In this document: positions 21,079 to 33,469 of the stretch, piece by piece
How the letters are laid out: every line of letters begins with the position of its first letter
How positions within the stretch are numbered: the first letter of the stretch is position 1
Notes under the pieces: model-generated
Told to the model about the DNA's origin: nothing
The model's input: the letters and a program-made list of their open reading frames with translations, nothing else
The model's database searches: none
Translations under genes and position numbers: made by a program
Assembly (NCBI GenBank): GCA_025331445.1
Contig: JAIWNE010000041.1
Coordinates: forward strand, 62,001-126,000
Direction of reading: 5' to 3'
Origin: Blakeslea trispora
Lineage: Eukaryota > Mucoromycota > Mucoromycetes > Mucorales > Choanephoraceae
DNA: 64,000 bases

Positions 21079-21659
21079 TCAAGTGGTCCATTTAAGACAT
21101 CGTGTTTCTCGATGCGTCGATAGGCATACAGTAGAACAGTACTTCATGCCACAGCGTAAGCAGATATAGTCACTCTGATATCCACAGACAGAACAAAACT
21201 TGCGAGGAGGGTATATGGATGGTTTGACTGCACATGTCTGATAACAATAGGTTGTCACTGGCTTATCATTAAAAAAAAAAGGAAAGAGTAAGCTTCTTGT
21301 GGTGTTCTTGGACAAGTCCAACTTACTGCTTCTTCTAATAACATGGTTAGATTGGCTTTGGTTGAATGGGCATTGATAGATCGACTTCTTGATTTACGTG
21401 ATGCTAATATCTCAAAAGAAGAAGAAGAAGAAAGTGGTGAGCTGATTGTAAAAATAAAAAAAAGGGATGTTCTTCTTTTACCTCCAGCTGTTGTTGTCGT
21501 GGTTGCTATGTCTTCTTCTTGTGCTGCTAATGCAATGCTGATCAATCCCTCTACATCACTAAGTGGCTGATGATTGTCTTTTTCAAGTGAATCTAACTGT
21601 CGTTTTAGGTGCTTTGAATGTATTTCTGGATCATGTGTATATTTTACACGCTTTGACAT
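21079..21659 (-). CDS. VPS71: HIT-type zinc-finger protein, ZNHIT1/Vps71 subunit of SWR1/SRCAP
   Basis: Exons 21659-21327 and 21261-21079 join in frame across a 65-nt GT-AG intron to 171 residues. The C-terminus carries YPPRKFCSVCGYQSDYICLR, then CGMKYC, CLSTHRETRCLKWTT, the full HIT zinc-finger signature ending exactly as in ZNHIT1/Vps71. The N-terminus is Lys-rich and helical (HSKHLKRQLDSLEKDN). In known systems this subunit helps the SWR1 complex deposit histone H2A.Z. A second short intron in exon 1 (about 21440-21475) was considered, but the joined frame fails, so that part is read through. Divergent from the FANCM gene. Confidence 0.9.
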
Positions 21660-21875
21660 GGAAGTGAAATAGAGAGAGAGAGAAAAAGAGTTTTAAAAAA
21701 ATAAAAAGAAATTAGCGGTATTTGAAGACTAGAAAAAGACAAAAAAAAAAACTAAAAAATAGTAATGCTAATTTCAGCCAATCAAATCTTTGGATAGATT
21801 TGACATATTACAAAAAAAAAATGCAAAGCATAAATTTCTCTTTTTTTTTTTCTTTTTTTTTTTTATTCCGCAGTC
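21660..21875. promoter_or_regulatory. Bidirectional promoter between ZNHIT1 and FANCM
   Basis: A 216-bp interval between divergent starts with a CCAATCAAA box at about 21779 and long T tracts just before the FANCM ATG. The two nuclear genome-maintenance genes may be co-expressed. Confidence 0.55.
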
Positions 21876-24800
21876 ATGAGTGAAGATGAATTTGATATGC
21901 TTGATTTGACTGCAATACAGCCTTCAGTCAATAGAGAAGATAGTGAGGACGATGGGTTTGACGACAATGATTTGGATCAGCTAGTGGAAGTGACTGAGAC
22001 AGTAGAACAACAAAGAGGCCAGATTACTTTTGTTTCATTTGGTGAACATGACCCTGATCCACCTCCAGCCTTACCTGCATCCACACCCAGCTTTCACCCG
22101 TTTGATCCAGAAAACCTCAGAACCTGGATCTACCCTACCAACTACACCATACGTGGCTACCAGTTCAACATTGTCCAAAAGGCCATTTTCAACAATACAC
22201 TGGTAGCCCTTCCAACAGGTCTGGGTAAGACCTTTATTGCAGCTGTTGTCATGTTCAACTATTATCGTTGGTTCCCACATTCAAAAATCATTTTTATGGC
22301 CCCCACCAGACCTCTGGTAGAGCAGCAGATTGAGGCATGTTATACTGTCTGTGGACTACCTCAAGAGGATACAGTCGACATGATGGGCAATACAACACCT
22401 GCCAAACGAAAGGAACTCTGGAAATCCAAACGAGTCTTTTTTGCTACTCCTCAGACAGTTCAAAAAGATCTAGAGACAGCCATCTGTCCAGCCGATAAGA
22501 TATCATGTATTGTCGTGGATGAAGCCCATAAGGCCACAGGTAATTTTGCCTATACAGCTGTAGTCAGAAGGATCAGCAAGATGAACAAACATTTTCGAGT
22601 GCTTGCCCTGACAGCCACACCGGGTTCCAGTTTGGATGCAGTACAGGAGGTGGTCAATAACCTGCATATCACTCAGATTCAGATCCGAACAGAGGATTCC
22701 ATGGACATTCGTGAATTCTCGCATGGTAAGAACATTCAACATATTGTGGTCAAGCTGAGCTATACAGAGGGATCGACCGGTCTCTTGCCTCGTGTCATTC
22801 AGGACTACCGTTCCAAGGTCTTTGGTCCCCTCTTGCTCGAGTTATCCAAGAAACCAACCACGGTCAGTGCCGATGTCGATCGTGCCTCTTCCTTTGGTCT
22901 TCGAAGTGCTCGGTTGAGTTTTCAGTTGAATGCCAAGAATGTACCAAACACACTCAAGTTTCAAGTCATCTCTCTCTTTCTAGTGGCAGAACATGCTGCA
23001 CGCGCGTATGAACTTTTGTGTCAGCATGGTATTGTGCCCTTTGTCGAATCCATGGATTCTGTCCTGGATGAGTTTAACCGGACTCAACAGACAGGCAAGA
23101 AACTCAACAAGTCTCAAAGAGCCTTTTTAGACAACCGTATTCTGCAAGCCATCCTGAGAAATGCCAAGGTAGAGATGGTTAAACCTGATTTTATTGGACA
23201 TCCCAAAATGGATCAATTGGTCTCGATTTTGATCCAACATTTTGCAAATTTACCTGAGGGCGCTTCTTCCAAAGTCATGATTTTCTCTAGTTATCGTACC
23301 TCTGTACAAGATATCTGCCAAGTGCTCAATCGACATTCACCTATGTTACGACCTTCCTTTTTTGTAGGTCAAGCCTCTGATAAAAATGGCGTCAAAGGTC
23401 TTAAACAATCTGAACAACAAGAGGTAAAAATTCATTAAAAAGACAAATAGGATGATCCCATTGAATGGATTGTTTTTTTTTGGTATTTTAGGTGATTCAA
23501 AAGTTTAAGCTGGATGTGTTTAACATCTTGGTATCCACGAGTATTGGCGAAGAAGGCTTAGATATTGGTGAAGTAGATTTGATTATCTGCTTTGATTCAC
23601 AATCTTCACCTATTCGTATGGTAAAATACAATTCGGTTGACAAGCCAAATAGCAAAACTGACATGTTGATAGTTGCAACGTATGGGTCGTACAGGCCGTA
23701 AAAGGAAAGGTAAATGTATCTTGTTGATGACTGAATCAGAAGAAAAGAAATTCCAACAGGCCAAGGATGCCTATGCCAAAATCCAAGGTCTGATTGCTCG
23801 AGGCGGACTGATCCGATACTATCCCGAGAACCCTGCCATCTTACCGAGACACTACAAACCTACTCTTTGTCGAAAGAAGCTGGAAGTAGGTCAATTTAAA
23901 CGTAAGGTCGTCAAAAGGAAACGGAAACTGAACGAGGGTGACAGCATTGAATTCTCATCCGGCTTGTTGAAGCCCGAGGTCAAGCAAGCCTTTGTTCGTA
24001 GCTTCAGTACACCAGACCATTCCTATTCATCTACAGAAGACCTCTTTGATCGGCTCTGGCCTGTGCAACGGATGATCAAGAGTGTGAATCGGTTTATGCC
24101 ACTTCAGACACGTCTCTCTGCCTGTAAGGTCGGTCATGGTCAACGATCCAACCAGCTTGTTCGTCTTGTTCAAAAGATGGAGCATCGTATCCTAAACCCA
24201 GATGACATCAACCTCACTCACCTTACCCGTCCAAAGCAACAAGAAAAGCTGTATTTACCTTCGAAAGGGAAAGCCAAACAGACTACCTTATTTCAACATT
24301 TGATCAAGCACAATTCAAGCAAGAGTATCTTGAATCGTTCCAAGCGTGTAGATGATGATGATTTTGCTGATTTTATGGCAAGTCATGATATGGCCCAGTT
24401 GATTGATACAGAGGCTATCTTTTCAGCATCTGAAGAAGTGAAACGACAAGAAGAGCAAGAAATAGTAAGAAAGGTCCATGTAAGTCCTTCTGATGTACCC
24501 CAGATCCTTTCTGACCTTTCTCCTACTATTTCTACTTCTTGTATGTCTCAACCTGTTGTCCATGAGCTTAGTCTAAAAGATGATGAAAGTGATGACTTCT
24601 TTGATGATCTGGATGATGATCTTTTATTGGCTCATACAGATTTAGTAAATCCTATTGGATTTGATGACCCTTTACTGCCTGAATACCCCTTTGAATCTGA
24701 TATCAAAGAAAAGACACCTATCCAGTTTAGCTGGACAAGTGCCCAGATACCCCCTTTTACCCCCAAGGCAAAAGCATTATTAGAGAAACGACAACTGACT

Positions 24801-25775
24801 ATGAAAGCGATGGTGGGACATTTTCTGTCCATTCGTGAATCTCGTCCAATCAAAAGAGATAAAGAAGTTGTAAGAGAAGCTGAAGAAGAGCCTGAGGAAA
24901 TCATTGAAGAGGCTAAAGAAGATGAACCCAAAGAAGATGAACCCAAAGAAGATGCACCCAAAGAAGATGCACCCAAAGAAGATGACGATGATTTAGATCC
25001 ATTTGATTTTATGAGTGATGGTGTGTTTGCCAATTTCTTTGAAAACAAACTAGCTGAAGACGATCCATTGGATGGTTTATCTCAATTGCTGCTTGAAGAA
25101 AACATATCGCAATCTACTCAATTCATGGCCCGGAAATCATCTTTGTATGCACCCTCCAAGCCTAAAAACCAAGAAGAAGAAGAAGTCATGATATTTGACC
25201 TGAATGAACCCATATCTGATTCAAGTGATCATGTGATACCCATCCAAAGCCCTACACCTATCGTTCTTATAAGTGATGATGAAGTGATTGTTTCACCCAA
25301 AGCAAAATCAAATCAGCTATTAAATGAGCTAGCTAAAGGTTATACCCCCTCCCCTCTCAAAAGTGAAAGCGATCATTCACCTCTCTTTAAACGCCGAATA
25401 AAGAAAAAGAGAAGATTGGAGGAGGAGGAGGAAGAAGAAGAAGAAGAAAGGGCAGTTTGGCCAGAACGTAAAAAACGATTGAAACAACGCTCATCTCCTC
25501 ATCAAAAACGTCCAGTCTATCATGCCAACAATCCCTTTTTTGATATGGAAGCCGAAAAGAGTAGCGATGAAGGCCATACATCTGAAGAAGAAGAAGAAGG
25601 AGAATCCCTTTTGGATTCATTTATCAATGATCATAGTGACATCTTAAATTCAACGCCCGACAGACAGGCCATGTATACGCATAGTCTGTTGGATGATCAA
25701 TTTCAATATCGAAATGGGAAACATTGGATGAATCGATTTGATGCTAATAAATGGCTTCAAGAAGATAACGCGATG

Positions 25776-25808
<33 letters not shown>

Positions 25809-25868
25809 CCTGAAAGCATTCAAGAGTTTTCCTCTGATCAAAACCATATGGATGATGACTTTATGTAA
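21876..25868 (+). CDS. FANCM: FANCM/Mph1-type DNA helicase, three exons
   Basis: Exons 21876-23423, 23492-23620 and 23673-25868 join in frame to about 1290 residues. Helicase motifs appear in order: LPTGLGKTF (Walker A, about 112-120), [15 protein letters not shown] (DEAH), LTATPGS, an inserted helical domain (about 300-450), [15 protein letters not shown] and [13 protein letters not shown] (motif VI, formed across the third exon start). This is the arrangement of FANCM/Mph1/Hef, an SF2 translocase that remodels stalled forks and D-loops. The long C-terminal half is acidic and disordered, with a [10 protein letters not shown] repeat (about 24925-24985) and Glu runs. No ERCC4-type nuclease domain is seen. 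Ends 243 bp from the convergent protease gene. Confidence 0.95.
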
Positions 25869-26111
25869 CATAGTATAAACAGGACACAATAATACAATAA
25901 ACAATGAGGTTTTGTGATAGAAGCATGAGATGAGAAATGGAGGTGATGGAGTGGTCCAATCCAGAAATGATGTGCTTCTTTTGTATCCAACAAACCATAG
26001 TTATCGACAACCACACCAATATGCCAAGGTGGATGGATTGTTTTGTCTTGTTGTATGTCTTTTGTATCTAAGAAAAAAAAAAGAATAGGATCAATACAGA
26101 GCAGTATCTCT

Positions 26112-27069
26112 TCAAACTGACAACTTACAAGGTGGTTGATAAAATGGATCTTGTAGGTCCAACATATCTATCTCAGTAACATTTGCAATCCAGCTTACTA
26201 GACTCTGGACATTGGTAAACACTTGAATGACTGTATTGGATAAATGATCTTGATGCACTCTATCTTGAATTGCTAAGGGGCATGTCAAGGTCTCTGGATC
26301 GGCATCGCGTGCACCAAAGATACGTGTGAGATCACCCAAGACATAAGGTAATGACTCTGTCTGGTTTGTTTGATAGTTGAAGGTAGGATAGTACACAATT
26401 AGGGGGCCACCAGAATCCCCATGACAGGCAATATCAGGCTCTGTCCTGGACCTTGATTCAATCCAAGTCTCGTCTGTAGCATTGAATGAAGTGATGGAGA
26501 GTGATAGCTGTTGTAAAGAAGGTGCTGATGTTCCTTTCAAATCCATGAATCCAAATCCAATCATTTCAGCTAAGTCATACAGATATTAAATAACAAAAGA
26601 AGATATCAATGTCTTTTTTTTTTTTTTTACCTTCAGTAGGTGGTTGTTGAGCCACAGCCAAAGACCAAAAGGGAACTCTTTGTAACCGATCAGACGGTCT
26701 AAGTGGGGATGCCAATTTGAGAATGGCAGCATCATACCGTATATCTACTTGGCCTGTTAGATTATAGAGTGGATGAATATGCCAATCCTCAATGGCTACT
26801 GCCTTTTGTTTGTCTCGATCAACATCATCATAGAGTACAAAGTAAGGATTCTCCTGTGGACTGAAACTCTGAGGATGCTGGGGTGCATCCACACAATGAG
26901 CGGCTGTCAAAATATAAGCTGGATCATACGAAATCAAGGTACCACCACATACATGAGGGTTGCCAATCATCACAAAAAATGGGTATTTAGATTGATCTGT
27001 GACATGAATACCATTCTGAATGCCATATGTAGTTGTCAAAAGTAAAGAAAATAAAAATACAGTTTTCAT
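26112..27069 (-). CDS. Secreted trypsin-like serine protease (S1)
   Basis: Exons 27069-26631 and 26569-26112 join in frame. A signal peptide is clear (MKTVFLFSLLLTTTYG). The catalytic triad is complete: LTAAHC, DIRYDAAILKL and CHGDSGGPL. Several N-glycosylation sequons are present (NLT, NQT, NVT). The stop at 26112 follows DPFYQPPCKLSV, but GTAAGT at that point could be a donor to an acceptor near 26067, giving an alternative C-terminus that reads in frame to about 25835 and overlaps the 3' end of FANCM. The simple ending is listed. Likely acts outside the cell in nutrition. Confidence 0.9.
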
Positions 27070-27547
27070 TTGTTTAATTTTAAAAAAAATGAAAAGAAAA
27101 GAGAGACTGGAATTTCGCTTAAAGGATGCTTTTTTTTTTTAATAGAATTGGGGAATGTGGATACAACAAGTGAGATGTAGGGAAATAAATGACAGGCTTT
27201 GAAACCGTTTGTTTTCTTATAGGCTTTAATAAAAAAAAAACAGCATGGTATTAAATCAAAAGCCCTGCTTGTTGTTGTCTAATTTGAAGTTGACTGCATA
27301 AAAGTAAAAAAAAAAAAAAAAAAAGAGAATGTTGTTGTTTGTTTTAAGGGGGAGCACTCTGCACAGACATCATTCCTACCCTTAGTTTGATTTAGTAATA
27401 TCACAAAGAATTGGAAATGAGAGCCATCTTTTTTTTATTTTAGATTAGTCTACTTTAATACTCGAGAAAATCTTTCTCAAGAAAATCAAGCAAGATAAAT
27501 AACCAATAGAGCCTATTGTTTTTTTTTTGATATTAGATTCAATTGGA
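27070..27547. other. Gap between protease start and EMP70 stop
   Basis: Promoter side of the protease and terminator side of EMP70. A and T runs (27308-27323, 27521-27528) but no gene. Confidence 0.5.
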
Positions 27548-29543
27548 TCAAACACTCTTTTTCTTTTTACCTGTCATAATAGAAAGCAAAATACTGATGA
27601 TGGAAGAATAACCAAAATAGAGCACTGTACTGGCAAATGTGTTGATATTCAATTTTGTATAATAATACAAGAAAGAATAAACATAGACATAAAAACCAGT
27701 GGCACCTGCAGTCAAGAAAGCACGCCATGACCATTGATAATCTTCATTGCACATATGGAAATAACACATCAAGATGGCAACCTGAGAACAGGTCAAGATC
27801 AAGACAGCAAATACCATAAACAGAAACCCAATACCATAATAGATACGATGGAACCATATCGAATTGAAGATGAAAAAGATCTCAATAAAGATAGCACCAA
27901 AGGGTAAAATACCACCCATCAAGATGGAGGGTATGGCTCTTAGGTACAAGGGTTGATCAGGAATTTGACGAGGGATCTGATTGGTACGAACAGGCTGTTC
28001 AATACGAGGCTTACGAAGACCTATATAAGATCCTGCAATACTCAAGGGGAAAGAAATCACAATCCAAAGAGCAGCTAAACCAAGCATGGTACCGAAAGGA
28101 ACAGCACCTGAAGCATCAGAATAAATCAAAAAGAAATTCAAGCCCACTAAACCACCTACCAAAGTACTAGATTAAATAAAATACATAAGTTCATCTCTCC
28201 TTTTATATATATATATCTATCATTCTTTTTCTTTTTTTTTCTTTACCCAGGCAAGACAGTAGCAGTCAACATCATATTCATCTTCCACGATTCACCACCC
28301 AGCATTTTATAAAGACGAGCTGAAGTGTAGCCCGAGAAACAACTAAAGAGCATAAAGAATAAAATCATCATGGTAGCCAACGAACCACGATTGGAAGGTG
28401 ATAAGAAACCAAAGACAGCAAACACAAGTGTCAAGCCAGTCATAGCAATCAACTGAACACCACTGCCTGCCAAGACGGACAAGAGCATTGGGTGTGGAGG
28501 AGGTCGAAAGACATCACCATGCACTAATTTCCAACCATAATCCTCTTGCATCTCTTCCTGAGCATCCACCGCATTATAGCGAGAAATATCCTTATGAAGT
28601 GCACGAAGTAGAATCATCGATAACATGCCTGTCAAGAACAAGACAATCACAATTGAATTGATCAATGAGAACCAGTGAATGGAGGGATCGAGTACATGAA
28701 GATAACCATCCCAACGTGTAGCCCATACTGTATCTGAAGGCTATTGCAAATGGTCAATCAAGACATCTAGATACCTGTCAAATATACTTACAATCCATTC
28801 TACAGAATAAGTATAGATGACATGACCTTGACCATCTTCCGAAAGATGGAATTTATCTACTTCCTCTGAACAACGATGACTAGAAGGTGTGTCTCGGCTA
28901 GAAGGATCAACAGAGACACCTACAACACGGGAGAGACCACGGGAAGTGACATGATAATGAATCTTGATATCATAGTGGTTATTGAGGTAGGCTGTATCAC
29001 CTTCGACTGAGCCCATTTTGAATCCAATATTATAATATTTTTCATTTGTGTGTATATCCAAATCTTCAGTTGCAGCAGGCAAACCATCCACAGCCCAATT
29101 AAATGCATAACCTTCCTTGATACGCTCATTAATAAACTGAGCATCTTTAGTAGGAATAGCATCTACTTGACATAATAATCTACACGTCTCGGGTTCTTGC
29201 ATTCGTAACTAGATTGACAATTTATTAGCATAGTTTTGGTCTATCTTATTACTTCAAATACCTCAAAAGCGGAATTAAAGATACGATCGCCAAACAAGAC
29301 AGAACCAATACTTTCAGACTGTTCTTGCTCACCGTTTTTAGGCTTACAAAAATGAAATTGCTCGTTATAAAAGTCATAAGAGATGACTGACTGGACTTGT
29401 TGATTACTGCTTGGTGTTAAGGCATTCACGTTCAACTTGACAAGTTCACCCTTTGTATAGTCATGAGGTGCCACACCTGGTAGATAAAAGGCATGACAGA
29501 TGGACAAAGTTGCCAATGACAAGCACCATGCCTTTAGTTGCAT
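27548..29543 (-). CDS. EMP70: EMP70/TM9SF (nonaspanin) membrane protein
   Basis: Exons 29543-29262, 29208-28792, 28740-28247 and 28166-27548 join in frame to about 603 residues, normal for the family. Signal peptide MQLKAWCLSLATLSICHA is followed by FYLPGVAPHDYTKGE, the hallmark start of mature TM9 proteins. A lumenal domain of about 260 residues precedes nine membrane segments beginning at INSIVIVLFLTGMLSMILLR. HGDVFRPPPHPMLL and the C-terminal TGKKKKSV stretch, after FGYSSIISILLSIM, also fit; the Lys-rich tail is the usual COPI retention signal. TM9 proteins act in the Golgi and endosomes in membrane protein sorting. Confidence 0.95.
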
Positions 29544-30175
29544 CTTGATTATGCCAAGGAGTAGAAAAAAGGTACCGAATAAAGAAAATTAGGTAGATTT
29601 AAATTACACTATTTCCAGAAATAGAGTAAAGTGCAAAAAAATAAGGTTTGGTGTTTATTTCAAAAGACGTGCAAAATATAGGCTCAAGAAGGATGTTCAT
29701 GAGTCAATCGAGATAAAAAGTAGATGATTGTTCCTCTTTCGAAAGATAGCACTCGTTTTGAACAGCATATAGCTCTCGAAACACAATAAGGTCGAGAAGC
29801 AAGGAAAAAGTTGAATTCAAGTAATTCATTAGAAAATAGTCGTAAAGAAGCGAAAACTGTTCCATTCTAATGATTGTAACTAACGCGTATCATCTATGCA
29901 ATGTATCGGTTCCTTGTAAGAATATTATAGTAAGAAAGACTTTTAACAGTAGCAAAGTATGATATTTGTAAATCGAACCAAGGTGTAATGATGATTGAGG
30001 GAAAAAAAATAGAATAGAGTAGCTTTAAACTTTGCATGAAACACTGTCCTGCTTAAATGTGTATTGTAAGACTGCTATAAAAGAAACTTTAGCCATTCTA
30101 GGGGCTCAAGGTAGTGTTGTGATGTATTTTGTTTTTTTAATTCTTTATATTAAAAAAAAATTGTGAAAAAAAAAC
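29544..30175. other. Gene-free interval
   Basis: Promoter of EMP70 and 3' side of RPL17. No open frame, RNA gene or repeat is supported. Confidence 0.5.
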
Positions 30176-30963
30176 TTAAGCACGAGCAAGACGGGCGTTA
30201 CGGGCCAATTGACGAGCATTAAGCTTGACAACCTTCTTGTCATCAGCACGGGCAACAACTTCATCCTTTTCGGTGAGGACAACTTCAATGTGAGAGGGAG
30301 AAGACATGAAGGGGTTGATTCTACCATGAGCACGGTAAGTACGACGACGGTGCTTGGGGGCTTGGTTGACAACAACGCTGGAGATGAAGAGTTCTTCAAC
30401 GTTCAAACCCTTAGCCTGAAAAAAAACAAAGAGTCAGTATACCATAAATAAATGGATACACTACACATTTCCTCCCCTTATTCGCTTTCAAAAACTTACT
30501 TCGGCATTGCTTTCAGCGTTCTTCAAGAGGTCAAGGACGAACTTGACAGACTTGACGGGCCAACGACCTTGAGTAGCCTTGAATTCCTTGGCTTGAGAAG
30601 CACGACCAACACCACCGTTGAATCTACGGAAGGGAATGACTTGCTTGTGTTCGGTAACGTTGTTAAGGTAAGCATAGGCCTTGCTCAACTTCAAACCCTT
30701 GATAGCAGCAGCAACTTCACGGGTGTTCTTGAACTGTTTAAATTAAGAAATTAATGCATGTATTCCGAAACAGATATGGCTTTTGTTTAACTTACGTGAA
30801 CACGGAGGTAAGAACCTCTGGACTTGGCAGCTAAAATGATTCATTTTATTGTATTTTTTTTTAATATAAAAGTGGGATAATTTTCTCCTATAAAAAATAA
30901 ATAAATAAAGAAAACAAACTTACCCTTAGCAGGGTTGGCTGGGGTAGCAGCGTATCTGACCAT
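30176..30963 (-). CDS. RPL17: 60S ribosomal protein L17 (uL22)
   Basis: Exons 30963-30924, 30830-30796, 30733-30500 and 30415-30176 join in frame to 182 residues, matching eukaryotic L17. It starts [13 protein letters not shown] and has [60 protein letters not shown] and [19 protein letters not shown], all near-invariant blocks of uL22, which lines the exit tunnel of the large subunit. The first exon is only 40 bases, as is common in ribosomal genes of these fungi. Codon use is biased to C/T-ending codons, unlike neighbouring low-expression genes, as expected for high expression. Confidence 0.97.
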
Positions 30964-32674
30964 ATTTAGTTATAATGTCTATTTTGTAAAAGAAAAGAAA
31001 AAGGTAAGTTTCGAACTGGTTCACCTTCTCTCTCTTTCCTTCTCTCTTTCTGTCAGTGTGAGATCGTTTAGATGTCAATGCCATTTTCGTTCTTTTCATT
31101 AGATTGAGTAAAGAGATTGCCAAAGAGACAGTCAACTAATGTCGTTGTCATGGTAACTCCCAATCATCTTCATGGCTGAATCGATTCTTTTTCTTCTCGT
31201 TCATTGATGTCTTTTGTTTGCATCCCAAAAAATAAAAAGTATCGATCATTCCATTGACAGTCTATTCGGTCTCACATCTGCTTTCTCTATATGCATCTCT
31301 CTCTCTCTCTCTCTCTCTCTTGTTTGATTGTTTCTCTTTTAGGGGGGATGGATGGATGGTTTATCTTACGTTTTAAATACGCACAGCAAAGAGAAGGTTC
31401 TAACATATTTGCCCACTTTCCTCTGTGCTATAATTTGCGGATTTGGGGGAGCTTGCTTGTCAATATATCCACCCTCCCCCCCTCTCTCTCCACTCTCTTT
31501 TGCGGAATTTGAAATACAGTGAATTTGTCTTTTAAAAAAAGTTCGGCTCGGCTTTTATTTATACTCGGAGAGATAAAGGTTTTCCCTTTACAAGATCTTT
31601 TTTGAACACTATACAGTCAACCTCTTTCTTCAGGACAAACACATTGCTTATTTCTATAGTTATTTTCAAGATATTCCTTTAAGCCTTGTTTTCTTTTACG
31701 TATTAATACGGCTAGAACGAGTGGTAGAAAGAGAAAAAAAAAGAAAGTTCAAAAGAAAATAGGATCAAGAAATAAGGACAGCATAAAGTAGTCTATTTGA
31801 TAAAACAGCCTTACTTTTTTTTTTTTTTTTTGAGAACCAACATTACAGAAATGAATAGATTAGCTATCGTTTTGACGTTTACGTAACCAAGACAATAGCT
31901 ACTTCTCCTTGATTAAAACGATTACATTATTTTGTAGACTTGGTTGAAATAAGTGTATCTTTATTGTTCTCTCTTTCATTTAGAGTTCCCGATTTAAAGC
32001 TTCAAGTATCGTAAAATCAGTTTAAGCCAATAAGAACTCAAAAAAAATGTGAAAATTGAGCTTAAAAGTAATGGAAAAAGGGAAAAACTGCGGTAATAGG
32101 GTCTGGCTTAATTTTTTTTTTCTCATTGAAAAAAAGAGTTTTAAGAAAGGGTATATTTTCTAAAGAAACGCATGTTTCCGAATCATCATAGTATTGACCG
32201 AGATATTGCTCCTTTAATTCAAAAAGAAGACAAAGGAGAAAGAAGAAAAAAGAAGGAAGGGGAGGGGAGGCCTAGAGGTTATATGCTTAGGCAAAGGATA
32301 CTTTTACCGAGTTATGCAATAAAAAAGCATAAAAAAAAAAAGAAAAAAATTGCCAGTCAAGAACAAGTTTAGTATTTTTTTTTTTTTGTAAATACGCTCA
32401 CAGTAACAAAGAAAAGTAAAAATCTTTTTCTCTATTTTTTTTTTCTTCTTCTTTTTTATTGTTTTCTCTATCTTTTTTTCTACTTCTTTTACTATCCTCT
32501 TTTTCTTACCCTTTTTTCTTCTTCTTTTGTTCCCTTAACTCACCCACTTATACTTACGGTAGTATAAAGAGGCTTTGGCCTTGTTAATGTAGATAGATAT
32601 ATATCTATATCTATATAGATAGATATACCACCACATCTTCTTATTTCAGACACACGTACACGCAACAAACAATA

Positions 32675-32749
<75 letters not shown>

Positions 32750-32836
32750 ACATCTATTTCATTACAATTATTCAACTTTTTGCACTACAGTTTCTCTTTT
32801 TCTTTCTTTCTATACCAGCATTACAGATTTCTCGTC
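30964..32836. other. Long divergent intergenic region with microsatellites
   Basis: Separates RPL17 from the next gene. Contains (CT)n at 31296-31320, a CT-rich block at 31480-31500, T and A runs at 31812-31830 and 32110-32140, a TAGATA/TATC alternating tract at 32590-32630 and (CA)n. No convincing gene or RNA was found. Confidence 0.55.
32676..32747. repeat. (CA)n microsatellite, 72 bp
   Basis: Thirty-six uninterrupted AC units, 90 bases before the start of the next gene. Confidence 0.97.
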
Positions 32837-33469
32837 ATGGCGATAAACAATCATAATAATTCACGATACACCAAAAATATGATAGAAAATCATGTAAACA
32901 ACAAATGGACTGAAGTTGTCTCTAAAAAGAAACAACACGACCCATTTGCTGGCATGAAATCTAGTGTTGATTATGAACTTGAGATAGAACGCTTAAAGCA
33001 GCTTGTACCCAAGGTTCACAACAGTACAGTCATAGACTATAAAAAGAAATTTTCGTTTGAAAAGAAAAACAATCATCATCATCATCATACTTATCACACA
33101 TATCATAACAAGTCTACTTATCCTATCCAACCTACACATGATTTCAGCCATCCTATCTCTCGCTCCACTTCTCCAGACACGACACATTCAACTGACTCTG
33201 ATAGTTCCTCTCTGGCTGAAACTGTGACTGAGGAAGAGAAGATGCGCTTCTTGGCATTTGTCCGCAGCTGGACAGGCGATTGGAGAAAAGGACAGCCTCT
33301 GATGAACCAGTGGATGGCAGATCAATCACCTTGGTATACAGGTCCTCGTCGAGTTTCCAAGTTGGAAGAATTTCCTACGCATGATCTCTATTGGCGAACT
33401 TCCAATATTCAACCGAACCACACCTATTCTGTCCAACCTATTGGCTTTGAAAGGAAATATGTGTTTTAA
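32837..33469 (+). CDS. Hypothetical protein, 210 residues
   Basis: Start chosen at ATG 32837 (MAINNHNNSRYTKN); an upstream ATG at 32780 lies in a pyrimidine-rich leader. The protein has a polar N-terminus, a His run (about residue 79-84), a Ser/Thr-rich middle and a more ordered C-terminal block (EEEKMRFLAFVRSWTGDWRK, then GQPLMNQWMADQSPWY). The tryptophan-rich end looks conserved rather than random. No family is recognised. Single exon. The following sequence is poly-pyrimidine and may serve as a terminator. Confidence 0.7.
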   Translation: MAINNHNNSRYTKNMIENHVNNKWTEVVSKKKQHDPFAGMKSSVDYELEIERLKQLVPKVHNSTVIDYKKKFSFEKKNNHHHHHTYHTYHNKSTYPIQPTHDFSHPISRSTSPDTTHSTDSDSSSLAETVTEEEKMRFLAFVRSWTGDWRKGQPLMNQWMADQSPWYTGPRRVSKLEEFPTHDLYWRTSNIQPNHTYSVQPIGFERKYVF

